Notes: a model not told the origin generated them from the sequence alone. 63,008 nucleotides of DNA from Frisingicoccus caecimuris (GCF_004340975.1 NZ_SLXA01000013.1:1-63008); one strand, 5' to 3'; counted from the stretch's first letter, positions 9,463 through 18,882 are shown. Made by a program: numbers and translations.

Positions 9463-10026
9463 TTAGTTAAAGCAGGTGTCTGAGAGAGACAGAACATATT
9501 GGGTCAAAGGCCAAATGCTCTCACGGTTAGTAAAATTGATACATTTTCCATAGGTTTCCAATAGCTGTTTGACTTCTTCACTCAGACTGTCCGGATCCTT
9601 TTTCAACAGCATTCGACGGAGCATGGACATCATAGCCTTGTGAGTGAAGCTTAAACGAGAATAGTCAATGCCGCCTCTCAGATGAAAAAGCCGGATCTGT
9701 TCCAGGATTTCCGGTGACAGGATTTTTGACAAAGACTTTCTGATAGTGGATATGTTGTCGGTATCCTCCGGATCTGCAAGTCCGCAGGTATAAAGAACGA
9801 CCTGTTTGTTTTTTAGAAGCTTCCAGTTTTGGGTGATAAACTTTATACCGCTCACACCGCCGGCATAGAGACCACCGCCGTATATAATAACGTCATATTT
9901 CGTAAAATCCTTCGGGTTAAAATCTTTTCGCTCAAATAAAGAGCACATAAGTTCTTCGGCGATCCATTGAGCATAACATCTGGTTGAACCATATTTTGAT
10001 TCATAAATGACTACTATTTTTCTCAT
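9463..10026 (-). CDS. Flavodoxin-domain protein
   Basis: The 187-residue protein has an N-terminal flavodoxin domain: the FMN phosphate loop is in IYESKYGSTRCYAQWIA and a second loop is IYGGGLYAGG. The C-terminal part (after about residue 130) is basic and helical, as in HemG-like or menaquinone-linked flavodoxins. No membrane segment is seen. It is transcribed away from a TetR-family gene across a 146-bp spacer with paired palindromes, so that regulator is its likely controller. The electron partner is unknown. It converges on the fab operon end with only 7 bp between. Confidence 0.75.
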   Translation of the reverse strand: MRKIVVIYESKYGSTRCYAQWIAEELMCSLFERKDFNPKDFTKYDVIIYGGGLYAGGVSGIKFITQNWKLLKNKQVVLYTCGLADPEDTDNISTIRKSLSKILSPEILEQIRLFHLRGGIDYSRLSFTHKAMMSMLRRMLLKKDPDSLSEEVKQLLETYGKCINFTNRESIWPLTQYVLSLSDTCFN

Positions 10027-10060
10027 GAAATAATCTCCTTTAATAAACGAAAGTATAAAA

Positions 10061-10158
10061 ATGGCACACTTGTGTCTTTTCTTTTTTTATAGTATACTTT
10101 GTAGAAAGAAAAATCAAGGAATGGCACGGAAGTGCTACAAAAACGGAGTTTTGTGCCA
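10061..10158. promoter_or_regulatory. Divergent promoter with two ATGGCAC-N4-GTG operators
   Basis: Two imperfect palindromes share the left arm ATGGCAC and a right GTG: 10061-10076 and 10121-10136, exactly 60 bp apart. A reverse half-site GTGCCA lies at 10153-10158. Between them is AGTATACT (10091-10098), a self-complementary sequence that can serve as -10 for both directions; TTGTGT at 10070-10075 is a possible -35 for the TetR gene with 17-bp spacing. The arrangement fits a TetR-type dimer controlling both divergent genes. Confidence 0.6.
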
Positions 10159-10172
10159 AAGGTGGAGGGTGA

Positions 10173-10745
10173 ATGGGAATGGACGGACATAAAAAGCAGA
10201 GGGAACAGTCAGCAAGAATGATTGAGACTGCTTTGTTTGAGCTGATGGAAGAAAAAGCTTTCAATGAAATTACGGTTTCTGAAATTGTTAAAAGGGCGGA
10301 TGTTGCCCGAAGAACATTTTATCGATTATATAACCGAAAAGAAGATGTGATCCATCGTTATTTTGGCAAACTGAGCCGGGATTACGGGAATACCTATCCG
10401 GCTCTGGACAAATACGACTTGAAGCAGATTGGGTCAGATTATTTTAAATTCTGGTATCAGCACAGAGAATTTCTCCTGCTGATGAATCAGAGTGGTCTGG
10501 GAGAAATGATTTATTATGAAATCAGCCGGGCATCCGAGGAAATTGTTAAAAAACGTATTGGATGTGAAAAGGTCAGAAACGGACAGGATGTGCGATTTTT
10601 TGCTTATTATTCCACGGGAGGATTTATCTTACTGCTTCATCATTGGATTATCGATGGAATGAAGGAAACACCGGAGCAATATGCGCAGCAGGTGAGCCGT
10701 GCCATTTTGAAGTGTACGGAAGCTTGCGGATTGAACAGATATTAA
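10173..10745 (+). CDS. TetR/AcrR family transcriptional regulator
   Basis: The 190-residue protein has an N-terminal helix-turn-helix domain (about residues 10-60; AFNEITVSEIVKRADVARRTFYRLYNRKEDV), the classic TetR signature, and a helical ligand domain with conserved aromatic residues in FKFWYQHREFL. Such proteins usually bind palindromes in their own promoter and release them on binding a small molecule. Two matching palindromes lie just upstream. An ATG at 10179 is an alternative start, since GGAGG at 10164-10168 could serve either. Ligand unknown. Confidence 0.85.
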   Translation: MGMDGHKKQREQSARMIETALFELMEEKAFNEITVSEIVKRADVARRTFYRLYNRKEDVIHRYFGKLSRDYGNTYPALDKYDLKQIGSDYFKFWYQHREFLLLMNQSGLGEMIYYEISRASEEIVKKRIGCEKVRNGQDVRFFAYYSTGGFILLLHHWIIDGMKETPEQYAQQVSRAILKCTEACGLNRY

Positions 10746-10821
10746 AATTATGGTTTCAAAACTAATTTATGCATATGATATTCTTTTCTGTATAAAATAC
10801 CAAATGACAGGAGGTTTTTAC

Positions 10822-11784
10822 ATGGAAAAGAATTGTCAGGAACTGAATTTGAGAAAAGTGGCCATGATTGGTTGTGGTTTTGTTGGTTCTGCATCCGCCT
10901 TTGCGTTGATGCAGAGTGGTTTATTTTCAGAGATGGTATTGATTGATGCGGATATGGACCGGGCCGATGGGGAAGCAATGGATATCCGGCATGGTCTGCC
11001 TTTTGAAAGACCTATGAAAATTTATGCGGGGGATTATGATGATATTGTCGATGCAGCGATTATTATAATCACGGCGGGAGCTAACCAGAAACCGGATGAA
11101 ACCCGTCTGGACCTGGTGCATAAGAATGTGGCTATTCTTCGGAATATCATTCCGGAAATTTCAAAGCGGGGATGTCAGGGAATTTTACTGATCGTTTCAA
11201 ATCCGGTGGATATTTTGACCTATGCTGCCTTGAAAATCAGCGGTTTTCCGGAAAATCGGGTCATTGGTTCAGGAACTGTTCTTGATACGTCCCGTTTAAA
11301 ATATGAGATCGGCGAGTATCTCGGAGTGGACAGCCGAAGTGTTCATGCCTTTATTATTGGTGAGCACGGGGACAGTGAGATCGCCGCCTGGAGTAGTGCC
11401 AATGTTTCTGGGGTGCCTTTACGGAACTTCTATGAAATGCGGGGAAGGCATAAATACGAGAAGGCAGCGGAGCGGATTGCGGATACGGTTAAAAACAGTG
11501 CCTATGAGATTATTGCCAAAAAGAAAGCGACCTATTATGGAATTGCCATGTCGGTGCGGCGAATCTGTGAGGCTATTGTCCGGGATGAAAAGTCGATTCT
11601 TCCGATTTCCAGTCGGATGCATGGGGAATATGGCATTGATGATGTCGTTTTAAGTATGCCGGCAATTGTCGGCAAAGATGGCCTGGAAAGTCTGGTGCCG
11701 ATTGATTTGGATGAGAAAGAACAGAGGAATCTGAAAGAGTCTGCAGATACACTGAAAGAAGTATTGGCAGATATCGACTGCTAG
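10822..11784 (+). CDS. L-lactate dehydrogenase (LDH/MDH family)
   Basis: The enzyme interconverts pyruvate and L-lactate with NAD(H). The 320-residue protein has the Rossmann loop GCGFVGSA, the specificity loop NQKPDETRLDL with the catalytic Arg, SNPVDILTY, and the active-site His in GEHGDSE. The NQKPDETR loop is of the lactate type rather than the malate type. The ATG at 10822 has an optimal AGGAGG site; an upstream in-frame start would add unrelated residues. It stands alone between TetR and a DUF3796 gene. Whether it mainly makes or uses lactate cannot be told. Confidence 0.85.
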   Translation: MEKNCQELNLRKVAMIGCGFVGSASAFALMQSGLFSEMVLIDADMDRADGEAMDIRHGLPFERPMKIYAGDYDDIVDAAIIIITAGANQKPDETRLDLVHKNVAILRNIIPEISKRGCQGILLIVSNPVDILTYAALKISGFPENRVIGSGTVLDTSRLKYEIGEYLGVDSRSVHAFIIGEHGDSEIAAWSSANVSGVPLRNFYEMRGRHKYEKAAERIADTVKNSAYEIIAKKKATYYGIAMSVRRICEAIVRDEKSILPISSRMHGEYGIDDVVLSMPAIVGKDGLESLVPIDLDEKEQRNLKESADTLKEVLADIDC

Positions 11785-11811
11785 AAAGTGATATATTCCT
11801 CACATTTTTCG

Positions 11812-11876
11812 TTGACAATGAAAAGAAAAAGTGATATATTTGTCCTAAATGAAAGAGATAAATATATCACTTTTTT
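11812..11876 (+). promoter_or_regulatory. Promoter with overlapping 16-bp inverted repeat
   Basis: TTGACA (11812-11817), a 17-bp spacer and TATATT (11835-11840) form a strong promoter for the DUF3796-Xre pair. The -10 lies in the left arm of a perfect 16-bp inverted repeat (11826-11841 and 11860-11875) built on GTGATATATTT/AAATATATCAC. A further GTGATATAT copy is at 11788-11796. The right arm is followed by T residues, so the element could act as an operator in DNA or as an AT-rich attenuator in RNA. The downstream Xre protein is the obvious candidate ligand. Confidence 0.65.
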
Positions 11877-11896
11877 GCGTTGAGGAGGAAAAGCAT

Positions 11897-12571
11897 ATGT
11901 CAAAAAAGAACTTGAAACGGTTGATTATTTTGGGGGTTATCTGTGCTCTGTATGCAGCGTCGGCCATCGGTTATTCGCTGACTTTTAATGATGGGCGTCT
12001 GATCTATCCGATGGATTTCGGAAGTTATCAATTCCACATAAAAGATGTACCTATGATGCTGGCATTGATTTTAGTTATTTTATATGTCATCTATCTGGCA
12101 GCTTTATTGGTTATCAGCGGATTGGTCGTGAAACGGAACAGTAGGAAAACAGGGCGGACACGAAAAATCAATCCCAAATTTGGATATTTGGGCTTTTTAG
12201 GCTTCATGGGCTTTTTAGGCTTCTGGACATATCTGGTCTACGGTATGATTTTCCCATTTGTATTTTTCGTATTTTTTGGCTTTTTTGGATTCTTTTATGA
12301 GGGAAAAATGTCAAATATTCTGGCGGATGAGCGCTTTCAGCAAAATCGCCGGGAGGCTGAACTGAAAGCTTTACGAGTGGGATATAGTCTCACATTCCTG
12401 CTGGTGCTGCTTGTGGGAATGACAGGAAGTCATGTGAGCAGCGGAGTTGTGGCTCTGTTATTAACTTGTGGAATTTCTTTGATCTGCGGTCTGGTACAGT
12501 TTTTGAACGAATACCTATTGTATCGCTATGATCAGATGGATTCGACAGACTGGGAAGACGAGGATGAGTAG
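11897..12571 (+). CDS. DUF3796-type membrane protein
   Basis: The 224-residue protein has about six hydrophobic segments, one near residues 8-26, one near 55-80, two around the repeated GFLGF aromatic-glycine stretches (about 98-135), and two near the C-terminus. It resembles the DUF3796 family of Firmicutes. It is followed 3 bp later by a small Xre regulator, a common pairing for such membrane proteins. The start at 11897 follows GAGGAGG. Function is not known; a role in sensing or resistance to a membrane-active agent is only a guess. Confidence 0.7.
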   Translation: MSKKNLKRLIILGVICALYAASAIGYSLTFNDGRLIYPMDFGSYQFHIKDVPMMLALILVILYVIYLAALLVISGLVVKRNSRKTGRTRKINPKFGYLGFLGFMGFLGFWTYLVYGMIFPFVFFVFFGFFGFFYEGKMSNILADERFQQNRREAELKALRVGYSLTFLLVLLVGMTGSHVSSGVVALLLTCGISLICGLVQFLNEYLLYRYDQMDSTDWEDEDE

Positions 12572-12573
12572 CC

Positions 12574-12771
12574 ATGGTAGAATTTGTATGTCATTTAAAG
12601 AAATACCGCCAGCAGGTTGGGTTGACCCAGGAGCAGCTGGCGGAAAAGGTCGGTGTCCGTCGGGAGACGATCATGCGTCTGGAAAAGGCCCAGTACAATC
12701 CATCTCTCAAGCTGGCCGTGGATATTTCCAGAGTCGTCGGTGTACCGATTGAAGAAATCTTCATTTTTTAA
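12574..12771 (+). CDS. Small Xre-family helix-turn-helix regulator
   Basis: This 65-residue protein consists almost entirely of one helix-turn-helix domain ([28 protein letters not shown]), of the minimal Xre type often annotated YozG-like. It lies 3 bp after the DUF3796 gene and is probably cotranscribed with it. The repeated GTGATATAT palindromes at the promoter are plausible autoregulatory sites. No ligand domain is present. Confidence 0.85.
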   Translation: MVEFVCHLKKYRQQVGLTQEQLAEKVGVRRETIMRLEKAQYNPSLKLAVDISRVVGVPIEEIFIF

Positions 12772-12828
12772 GAGATGACGTTCGGGGTGAAAGTCGTTGA
12801 TAAGTCGAATCTGGTCCTGACGGTTGAA

Positions 12829-13755
12829 TTAAGCTTTTTTGCGTACCGGAAGCTGTACGAGAATGATAGCAATAAATACAAGAATGCAGCCAAAGATTTC
12901 TCTTGGAGCGAGGGCCTGATGTAGAATGACCCATCCGGCGAGAACACTGAACACAGATTCCAGGCTCAGGATCAGAGAAGCAATCGTTGGATCATAGTTT
13001 TTCTGGGCTACAATCTGGAGGGTGTAAGCTACACCGCAGGAGAGGATTCCGGCATAGAGAATCGGTGCCCAGGCCGCGACCAGAGAGGAAAACCGGGGAT
13101 GTTCCAGAATCAGTGCCGGTATGCCGCAGAGGATTCCGGCGATGAAAAACTGGATACAGGACATCCGTACACCATCAACCCTGGGTGAAAAATAATCGAT
13201 GATCAAAATATGTATGGAGAAAGCAAGGGCACAGAGGAGCACCAATGTATCACCTTTGCTGAAACTGAGACTGTCAGTCATACATAAGAAATAAAGTCCG
13301 GCCAGGGCGAGAATGACGCTGACCCAGATAATCAGCCGGGGTTTCTTTTTCAGGAAAATACCAAGGATAGGTACGATGACGATGTAAAGGGCCGTGATAA
13401 AACCGGCTTTTCCGACAGTCGTCATGGATATACCGTATTGCTGCAGTGTGCTGGCAATAGCGATGGCGATGCCACAGCATAACCCTCCGATCAGGAGTGT
13501 TTTTCTGTCTGTTGGATCAGTGGACGGAAGATTTTGGCAGCCAGCTGAAGGAGCTTCAGATTTGGCGGAGTCTTTTTTTTTCAGTACGTCCAGAAATGCG
13601 ATGCAGGGAATAAGAAAGACAGCTCCGATGATAAATCGGGCCGCATTAAAGGTCAGGGGACCCACGTAGTCCATGCCCACACTCTGGGCTACGAAAGCAA
13701 CGCCCCAGATAAAGGCCGTTAAAAGAAGCAGTAAGGTGTTTTTAGTCTTGTTCAT
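12829..13755 (-). CDS. EamA/DMT family transporter (second of a pair)
   Basis: The 308-residue membrane protein has ten predicted transmembrane segments in two EamA repeats, with the typical opening FIWGVAFVAQSVGMDYVGPL and the second repeat near residue 165. A hydrophilic insertion rich in Ser/Asp lies near residues 64-85 between helices. Members export amino acids or other metabolites. It overlaps the upstream DMT gene by 4 bp (ATGA), which suggests the two are translated together. The substrate is unknown. Confidence 0.8.
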   Translation of the reverse strand: MNKTKNTLLLLLTAFIWGVAFVAQSVGMDYVGPLTFNAARFIIGAVFLIPCIAFLDVLKKKDSAKSEAPSAGCQNLPSTDPTDRKTLLIGGLCCGIAIAIASTLQQYGISMTTVGKAGFITALYIVIVPILGIFLKKKPRLIIWVSVILALAGLYFLCMTDSLSFSKGDTLVLLCALAFSIHILIIDYFSPRVDGVRMSCIQFFIAGILCGIPALILEHPRFSSLVAAWAPILYAGILSCGVAYTLQIVAQKNYDPTIASLILSLESVFSVLAGWVILHQALAPREIFGCILVFIAIILVQLPVRKKA

Positions 13756-14633
13756 GGTGTTTTTGCATCCTTTCGTATTTTTAAATAACCCATATTATAC
13801 ATATACATTAAGAGGGATATTCCGCAGATAATGATATAACCGATCAGGCTGAGACTGTCCGGCAATTCGCCGAAAACAACAAAACCGAGAACGGCGGCAA
13901 AAATGACCTGGGTATAATCATAAATTGAAATGTCCCGGGCCGGGGCAAATTTATAGGCGTAGGTGACGCCGAACTGACCGCCCGATGCGGCAACACCGGC
14001 AAGGAGCAGCGTACCAAGCTGTTTTATTGTCATTGGTTCAAAATTTAATATGATATAAGGAAGAACAGCGATACAGGAAAATGCGGAGAAGAAAAAGACA
14101 ATAAAAGGCCCCCGTTCACCGCGAAGTCCAAGATACCGCACTGTTGTGTAGGCTGAGCCGGCAGCAATGGCTCCGACCAGTCCCATAAGGGCCGGCAGCA
14201 TTTCTGTCAGCGAAAAGCCGGGGCGGATGATAAACAGGCTGCCGATAAAGGCGACGATAATGCTCAGAATCTGGAAGCCGTTCATCTTTTCTTTTAAAAA
14301 GATATAGGAACAGATGAGAACAACAAAGGGGGAAAGCTTTCCGAGCATGGAAGCATCGGATAAAAGTAAATGTCCCAGAGCGTAATAATTACATAAAATA
14401 CCGATTGTTCCCAGGGCCGAACGAAGAATAAGATATTTCAGATTTTTTTTCTGAAATGAAAAATCATGTTCTCTAAATAATATGGCAGCCGCAAATAAAA
14501 AAGCGATCAGATTCCGGAAAAAGCTTTTCTGAATCGGATTGATATCTCCGGCCAGCTGGACAAACAAATTCATCAGCGCAAAAGAAAAAGCGGAGATGAG
14601 AATACATATAATGCCTTTCTGCTTATTTGTCAT
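13752..14633 (-). CDS. EamA/DMT family transporter (first of a pair)
   Basis: The 293-residue protein has ten hydrophobic helices in two EamA repeats (opening GIICILISAFSFALMNLFVQ; second repeat from about residue 145), like the RhaT/YdcZ-type exporters. A minus-strand promoter lies just before it. Two DMT genes in one operon may act as a heterodimer or simply be duplicates, but their sequences are clearly different from each other. Substrate unknown. Confidence 0.8.
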   Translation of the reverse strand: MTNKQKGIICILISAFSFALMNLFVQLAGDINPIQKSFFRNLIAFLFAAAILFREHDFSFQKKNLKYLILRSALGTIGILCNYYALGHLLLSDASMLGKLSPFVVLICSYIFLKEKMNGFQILSIIVAFIGSLFIIRPGFSLTEMLPALMGLVGAIAAGSAYTTVRYLGLRGERGPFIVFFFSAFSCIAVLPYIILNFEPMTIKQLGTLLLAGVAASGGQFGVTYAYKFAPARDISIYDYTQVIFAAVLGFVVFGELPDSLSLIGYIIICGISLLMYMYNMGYLKIRKDAKTP

Positions 14634-14666
14634 ATTGTTTCACCTCAATTTTAGTCTAACTTAGAT

Positions 14667-14695
14667 ATTATAAGGCAGAAGGCAAAAAAAGTAAA
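14667..14695 (-). promoter_or_regulatory. Promoter for the DMT transporter pair
   Basis: Read on the minus strand, TTTACT (complement of 14690-14695) and TATAAT (complement of 14667-14672) are spaced by 17 bp, about 34 bp before the start codon of the first DMT gene. The -10 is perfect and the -35 is moderate. Confidence 0.55.
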
Positions 14696-14738
14696 TCAAA
14701 TCGGAGGAAATAATTTAAATGATTCCTGTTTGCTGGTG

Positions 14739-15140
14739 TTAATGTGAGGGCTTTGTATTTGCTTTAGATAACATTTTTTCAAAAAATAAACCGGCACCAA
14801 ACCACAGAGGGGTGTAGCACAGGTTGATTAATCCATGGACATTTGCAGGCTGTTCGCTGTAATCCCATGGGCAGCGGTGAAATTTTTTCAGAACCGCACC
14901 AGTGGTGTATTCTGTGGCAAAAATGAGCAATGTATACAAACCTCCTCGAAAGAATGTATTTTTGCCATTCAGTCGTCTGCTGATGGGAGACAGGAATGCA
15001 GCCAATCCATAGATTGGAAACATCCAAACAGAAGTCCGACAGGTCAGCTTGGGGTCACGTGACACTATGGAGCCCAGTCCGGTCCACAGTACTTCCATAC
15101 ACCAACCCGCCAGACCACAAAGAATAAAATTTTTCTTCAT
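14739..15140 (-). CDS. CmpB-like putative ABC-transporter membrane protein
   Basis: The 133-residue protein has four hydrophobic segments and the conserved opening ILCGLAGWCMEVLWTGLGS, which resembles the ABC_trans_CmpB family (PF06541) common in Lachnospiraceae. Despite the family name no ATPase is nearby, so transport is unproven. The ATG at 15140 begins at the first conserved residues; an upstream in-frame ATG at 15176 would add 12 residues. Confidence 0.6.
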   Translation of the reverse strand: MKKNFILCGLAGWCMEVLWTGLGSIVSRDPKLTCRTSVWMFPIYGLAAFLSPISRRLNGKNTFFRGGLYTLLIFATEYTTGAVLKKFHRCPWDYSEQPANVHGLINLCYTPLWFGAGLFFEKMLSKANTKPSH

Positions 15141-15192
15141 AGATATATTATGCCGTAGGGTGGACAAAATATACATCGCATAAAAAATATTC

Positions 15193-15221
15193 TTGATTCC
15201 CTTTCATGGCAATGGTAAAGT
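15193..15221 (+). promoter_or_regulatory. Probable promoter of the rRNA methyltransferase-folate gene run
   Basis: TTGATT (15193-15198), 17 bp, and TAAAGT (15216-15221) with a TG one base upstream of the hexamer. It lies 39 bp before the methyltransferase start. The -10 deviates from consensus, so confidence is limited. Confidence 0.45.
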
Positions 15222-15259
15222 AAGTAAATAACAGGAAATTGAAATAAAGAGGGAAAATA

Positions 15260-16462
15260 ATGGGAACAGCAATCGTAACGTTAAAAAAAGGCGAGGGACG
15301 GACGTTGAAGTCCGGGGGCGCCTGGGTTTTTGATAATGAAATTGATGCAATCACAGGAAATTATGAGAATGGCGCGGATGTCATTGTTCGGGATTTTGAC
15401 GGATATCCAATGGGTCGTGGCTTTATTAATAATGCTTCCAAAATCCGTGTCCGTATGATGACGCGGAATGTGGATCAGGAGATAGATGAAGAATTTTTAA
15501 GAATGCGGGTGAAAAATGCCTGGGAATACCGAAAAAAGGTCATTGACACAGAGAGCTGCCGGGTGATTTTTGGAGAGGCAGATTTCCTTCCGGGGCTGGT
15601 CGTGGATAAATTTACCGATGTGCTTGTTGTTCAGTCGCTGGCGCTGGGAATTGATAAATATAAAATCCAGATTGTTGAGCTGCTGAAGGAGATCATGGCA
15701 GAAGATGGCATTCGGATTCGTGGCGTTTATGAGCGCAGTGACGCGAAGGTTCGTCAGCAGGAGGGCATGGACCGGATAAAAGGCTTTATCGGAGAAGCTT
15801 TTGATACGAAAGTGCCGATCGTGGAAAATGGTGTCAAATACATGGTCGACGTGAAAGACGGCCAGAAGACGGGATTCTTCCTGGATCAGAAGGAAAACCG
15901 CAAAGCTGTGGGGAATTTAAGCCGGGGCTTTGAGGTGCTGGATTGCTTTACGCATACCGGTTCCTTTGCCTTAAATGCGGCTCTTGGCGGGGCTGTCCAT
16001 GTGACGGGAGTGGATGCTTCGCAGTTGGCTGTAAACCAGGCCAGGGAAAACGCTGTTTTAAACGGCGTAGAAAATTTTGTGGATTTTGTCTGTGCCGATG
16101 TTTTTGAATATCTTCCGGCTTTGGAAAAAGAAGGGAAGAAATTTGATCTGGTCGTGCTTGATCCTCCGGCCTTTACAAAGTCAAGAAATTCCATAAAGAA
16201 TGCGGTAAAAGGTTATCGTGAAATCAATATCCGCGGATTAAAGCTGGTGAAAGACGGCGGATATCTGGCAACCTGCTCCTGTTCTCATTTTATGGATTAT
16301 GAACGGTTTACAGAGACGATTCAGCAGGCAGCCCGCAGTGCTCACAAGCGGCTCCGTCAGGTAGAGTTCCGTACTCAGGCACCGGATCATCCGATTTTGT
16401 GGGCAGCGGATGAGTCTTATTATTTGAAATTCTATATTTTCCAGGTATGCGACGAAAAGTAG
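15260..16462 (+). CDS. Class I SAM-dependent rRNA (cytosine-C5) methyltransferase, RlmI-like
   Basis: The 400-residue protein has an N-terminal PUA-like domain (about residues 1-75), a middle domain, and a C-terminal Rossmann methyltransferase with VLDCFTHTGSFAL (SAM loop), LDPPAFTKSR and the cysteine motif TCSCSHF used for C5 methylation. E. coli RlmI modifies C1962 of 23S rRNA; the same target is likely but not certain. Its stop codon lies 12 bp before folC, so it probably shares a transcript with the folate genes. Confidence 0.85.
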   Translation: MGTAIVTLKKGEGRTLKSGGAWVFDNEIDAITGNYENGADVIVRDFDGYPMGRGFINNASKIRVRMMTRNVDQEIDEEFLRMRVKNAWEYRKKVIDTESCRVIFGEADFLPGLVVDKFTDVLVVQSLALGIDKYKIQIVELLKEIMAEDGIRIRGVYERSDAKVRQQEGMDRIKGFIGEAFDTKVPIVENGVKYMVDVKDGQKTGFFLDQKENRKAVGNLSRGFEVLDCFTHTGSFALNAALGGAVHVTGVDASQLAVNQARENAVLNGVENFVDFVCADVFEYLPALEKEGKKFDLVVLDPPAFTKSRNSIKNAVKGYREINIRGLKLVKDGGYLATCSCSHFMDYERFTETIQQAARSAHKRLRQVEFRTQAPDHPILWAADESYYLKFYIFQVCDEK

Positions 16463-16473
16463 GTGACGATCAG

Positions 16474-17760
16474 ATGATTCAAATGACATATGAAGAGACA
16501 ATGGATTGGATCCAGCAAGTCGGAAAGACGGGAATCGTCCTTGGTCTGGAGCGGATGGAGGAGCTTTTGAACCGGATTGGACGGCCGGAACGGGCTTTAA
16601 ATATCATTCATGTTGCCGGAACCAATGGGAAAGGCTCGGTCTGTACATTTATTGCTGCAATCCTGGAAGCGGCAGGTTATAAGGTTGGACGATATATATC
16701 GCCAACCTTATATGATTATAGAGAGCGGATACAGATAAACGGCGTCTATATTGAGACGGAGGATTTGACCGACGGAATGAGCCGGATTCGGGAAATCTGT
16801 GAATCCATGGCAGCCGACGGTCTGGAAGTACCGACAGTTTTCGAGGTGGAAACCGCTCTGAGTTTTTGGTACTTTAAGAAAAAGAACTGTGATTTCGTTG
16901 TTCTTGAAACAGGTATGGGCGGACGGCTTGATTCCACCAATGTGGTGGAACATCCGGTGCTTTCTGTGATCACATCCATTTCCATGGACCATATGGCTCA
17001 GCTTGGCAATACTCTTTCAGCGATTGCTTATGAAAAAGCGGGCATACTCAAACAGGGAACACCGGCGGTGTCTGCATCTCAGAAGCCGGAAGCGATGGAG
17101 GTCCTTCGGGCACAGTGCCATAAGAAAAATATTCCTTTGGCGGTTATGGCCCGGGAACGGCTGATTATCAGAGAAAGGCGTCTTTTTGTCCATCAGACCT
17201 TTGATTATAAACAATACAAGGGCCTGAACATTCATCTGGATGGCATTTATCAGGTGGAAAATGCCTGTCTTGCCATTGAAGCCATCGAAGCATTAAAGTT
17301 GGAAATACCGGTAGAGAAAGTCATTACTCAGGGCCTTTCAGCAGCCCGGTGGCCGGGACGGTTCCAGTGTCTTTCAAAACAACCATTGATTTTTATTGAC
17401 GGTGCTCATAATCCGGATGGGGCGGTGGCTTTAAGAGAGACCGTGGAAACCTATTTCCCAAAGCAGCGAAGGATTCTTATCATGGGTGTTTTTGCGGATA
17501 AAGATTACGAGGCTATTTTAAAAGAAATGCATTCGGTTTCCGAAATGTTGATCAGCTTTACGCCACAGAATGTTCGTGGACTTGACAGCGGAGTGTTAAA
17601 AATTGCGGCCCAGAGGTATTTTGATCAGGCTTTTGATGCCAAAACGGCTGAAAATGCCCTGAAAATTGCCAAAAAGCAGGCCGGACCCGAAGATGTAATA
17701 ATAATTTTCGGTTCATTATCAACTATTTCGACATTTTGTGATATACTAGGAAGCAAATAA
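16474..17760 (+). CDS. folC: Dihydrofolate synthase / folylpolyglutamate synthase
   Basis: FolC adds glutamate to dihydropteroate and lengthens the glutamyl tail of folates. The 428-residue Mur-ligase-like protein has the ATP loop GTNGKGSVC near residue 50, the omega-loop [13 protein letters not shown] type segment ([12 protein letters not shown]), and the C-terminal [10 protein letters not shown]. The ATG at 16474 is preferred because AGGTGA at 16461-16466 precedes it with good spacing. It is followed 16 bp later by folE. Confidence 0.93.
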   Translation: MIQMTYEETMDWIQQVGKTGIVLGLERMEELLNRIGRPERALNIIHVAGTNGKGSVCTFIAAILEAAGYKVGRYISPTLYDYRERIQINGVYIETEDLTDGMSRIREICESMAADGLEVPTVFEVETALSFWYFKKKNCDFVVLETGMGGRLDSTNVVEHPVLSVITSISMDHMAQLGNTLSAIAYEKAGILKQGTPAVSASQKPEAMEVLRAQCHKKNIPLAVMARERLIIRERRLFVHQTFDYKQYKGLNIHLDGIYQVENACLAIEAIEALKLEIPVEKVITQGLSAARWPGRFQCLSKQPLIFIDGAHNPDGAVALRETVETYFPKQRRILIMGVFADKDYEAILKEMHSVSEMLISFTPQNVRGLDSGVLKIAAQRYFDQAFDAKTAENALKIAKKQAGPEDVIIIFGSLSTISTFCDILGSK

Positions 17761-17776
17761 AAAAGCGGAGGCTGAC

Positions 17777-18334
17777 ATGATAGATGAGAAGAAAATCGAG
17801 GCGGGAATACGGCTGCTCTTAGAAGGCATCGGCGAGGACCTGGAGCGTCCGGGGCTTAAAGATACGCCGCACCGCATTGCGAATATGTATAAAGAGATTT
17901 ACGGCGGCCTGGGGGCTGATGCATCGGTCCATTTGGGCAAGACTTTCCCGGCCATCAATAATGAGCTTGTTTTGGAAAAGGACATTACTTTTTATTCGAC
18001 TTGCGAACATCATTTACTGCCTTTTTATGGGAAGGCACATATCGCCTATATACCGGATGATAAGGTCGTAGGTTTGAGCAAGCTGGCCCGGACTGTGGAT
18101 GTGTTTGCCAGACGGCCTCAGATTCAGGAACAGATGACAGCTCAGATCGGGGATGCGATTATGGAACACCTGAAACCAAAGGGCGTTATGGTCATTTTGC
18201 AGGCGGAGCATATGTGCATGACAATGCGGGGGATTAAAAAGCCGGGAAGTCAGACGATGACTTATATTTGCCGTGGAGCTTTTGAAAACAATCCGGAACT
18301 ACAGCAGATGGTCTTTCAGATGGTGAAGTCATGA
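17777..18334 (+). CDS. folE: GTP cyclohydrolase I
   Basis: FolE converts GTP to 7,8-dihydroneopterin triphosphate, the first step of folate synthesis. The 185-residue protein has the zinc-binding CEHH segment, [32 protein letters not shown], and the second zinc cysteine in EHMCMTMRG. Its length matches the short bacterial form. It overlaps the next gene by 4 bp (ATGA). Confidence 0.95.
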   Translation: MIDEKKIEAGIRLLLEGIGEDLERPGLKDTPHRIANMYKEIYGGLGADASVHLGKTFPAINNELVLEKDITFYSTCEHHLLPFYGKAHIAYIPDDKVVGLSKLARTVDVFARRPQIQEQMTAQIGDAIMEHLKPKGVMVILQAEHMCMTMRGIKKPGSQTMTYICRGAFENNPELQQMVFQMVKS

Positions 18335-18882
18335 ATTATGTGAAAAAAAAGGAAGAGACCGTTGAAGCAGGAACAGGATGGAATGAAATTCCGGAAGATA
18401 TGGTACGGGTGCAGAGAATTCTGCACCATCCGGAATTTAAGAAATCAATGGGGTGGATTGATATTTTGGAAAAGGACCGGGTATTCTGCGGCCATGGCAT
18501 GACCCATCTGTTGGACGTGGCACGGATTGGCTGGATTGACAGTCTGGAGCAGGGCGCAGTCTTTCGAAAAGATGTGGTCTATGCCGCGGGGCTTCTTCAT
18601 GATGTGGGAAAATATCTCCAGTATAAAGAGGGGATTCCACATCATATTTCAAGTGCTGAACTGGCAAGGAAGATATTAACAGAGACCGGTTTTACGGAGG
18701 AGGAAAAAAAGGACATCTGTCAGGCTATTTTGAACCATCGGGACAAAGCGGCGGCGGAGGCGAGCATTCTCGGGCGAATCCTCTACCGGGCCGATAAAAT
18801 ATCCCGGGCGTGTTATGCCTGTGGTGCGGCAGCAGAATGTAACTGGAATGAAGATAAAAGGACACCGGGAGTGATTATATGA
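18331..18882 (+). CDS. HD-domain metal-dependent phosphohydrolase in the folate operon
   Basis: The 183-residue protein carries an HD domain: His in [12 protein letters not shown], the HD pair in [10 protein letters not shown] in [14 protein letters not shown], and the final Asp in RADKISRAC. All metal ligands appear intact. It overlaps both folE and folP by 4 bp. Folate synthesis needs dihydroneopterin triphosphate to lose pyrophosphate and phosphate, and no Nudix FolQ is present in this cluster, so this protein is a candidate for that step. Alternatives are a nucleotide or tRNA-related phosphohydrolase. Domain assignment is firm; the folate role is inference from position. Confidence 0.75.
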   Translation: MNYVKKKEETVEAGTGWNEIPEDMVRVQRILHHPEFKKSMGWIDILEKDRVFCGHGMTHLLDVARIGWIDSLEQGAVFRKDVVYAAGLLHDVGKYLQYKEGIPHHISSAELARKILTETGFTEEEKKDICQAILNHRDKAAAEASILGRILYRADKISRACYACGAAAECNWNEDKRTPGVII

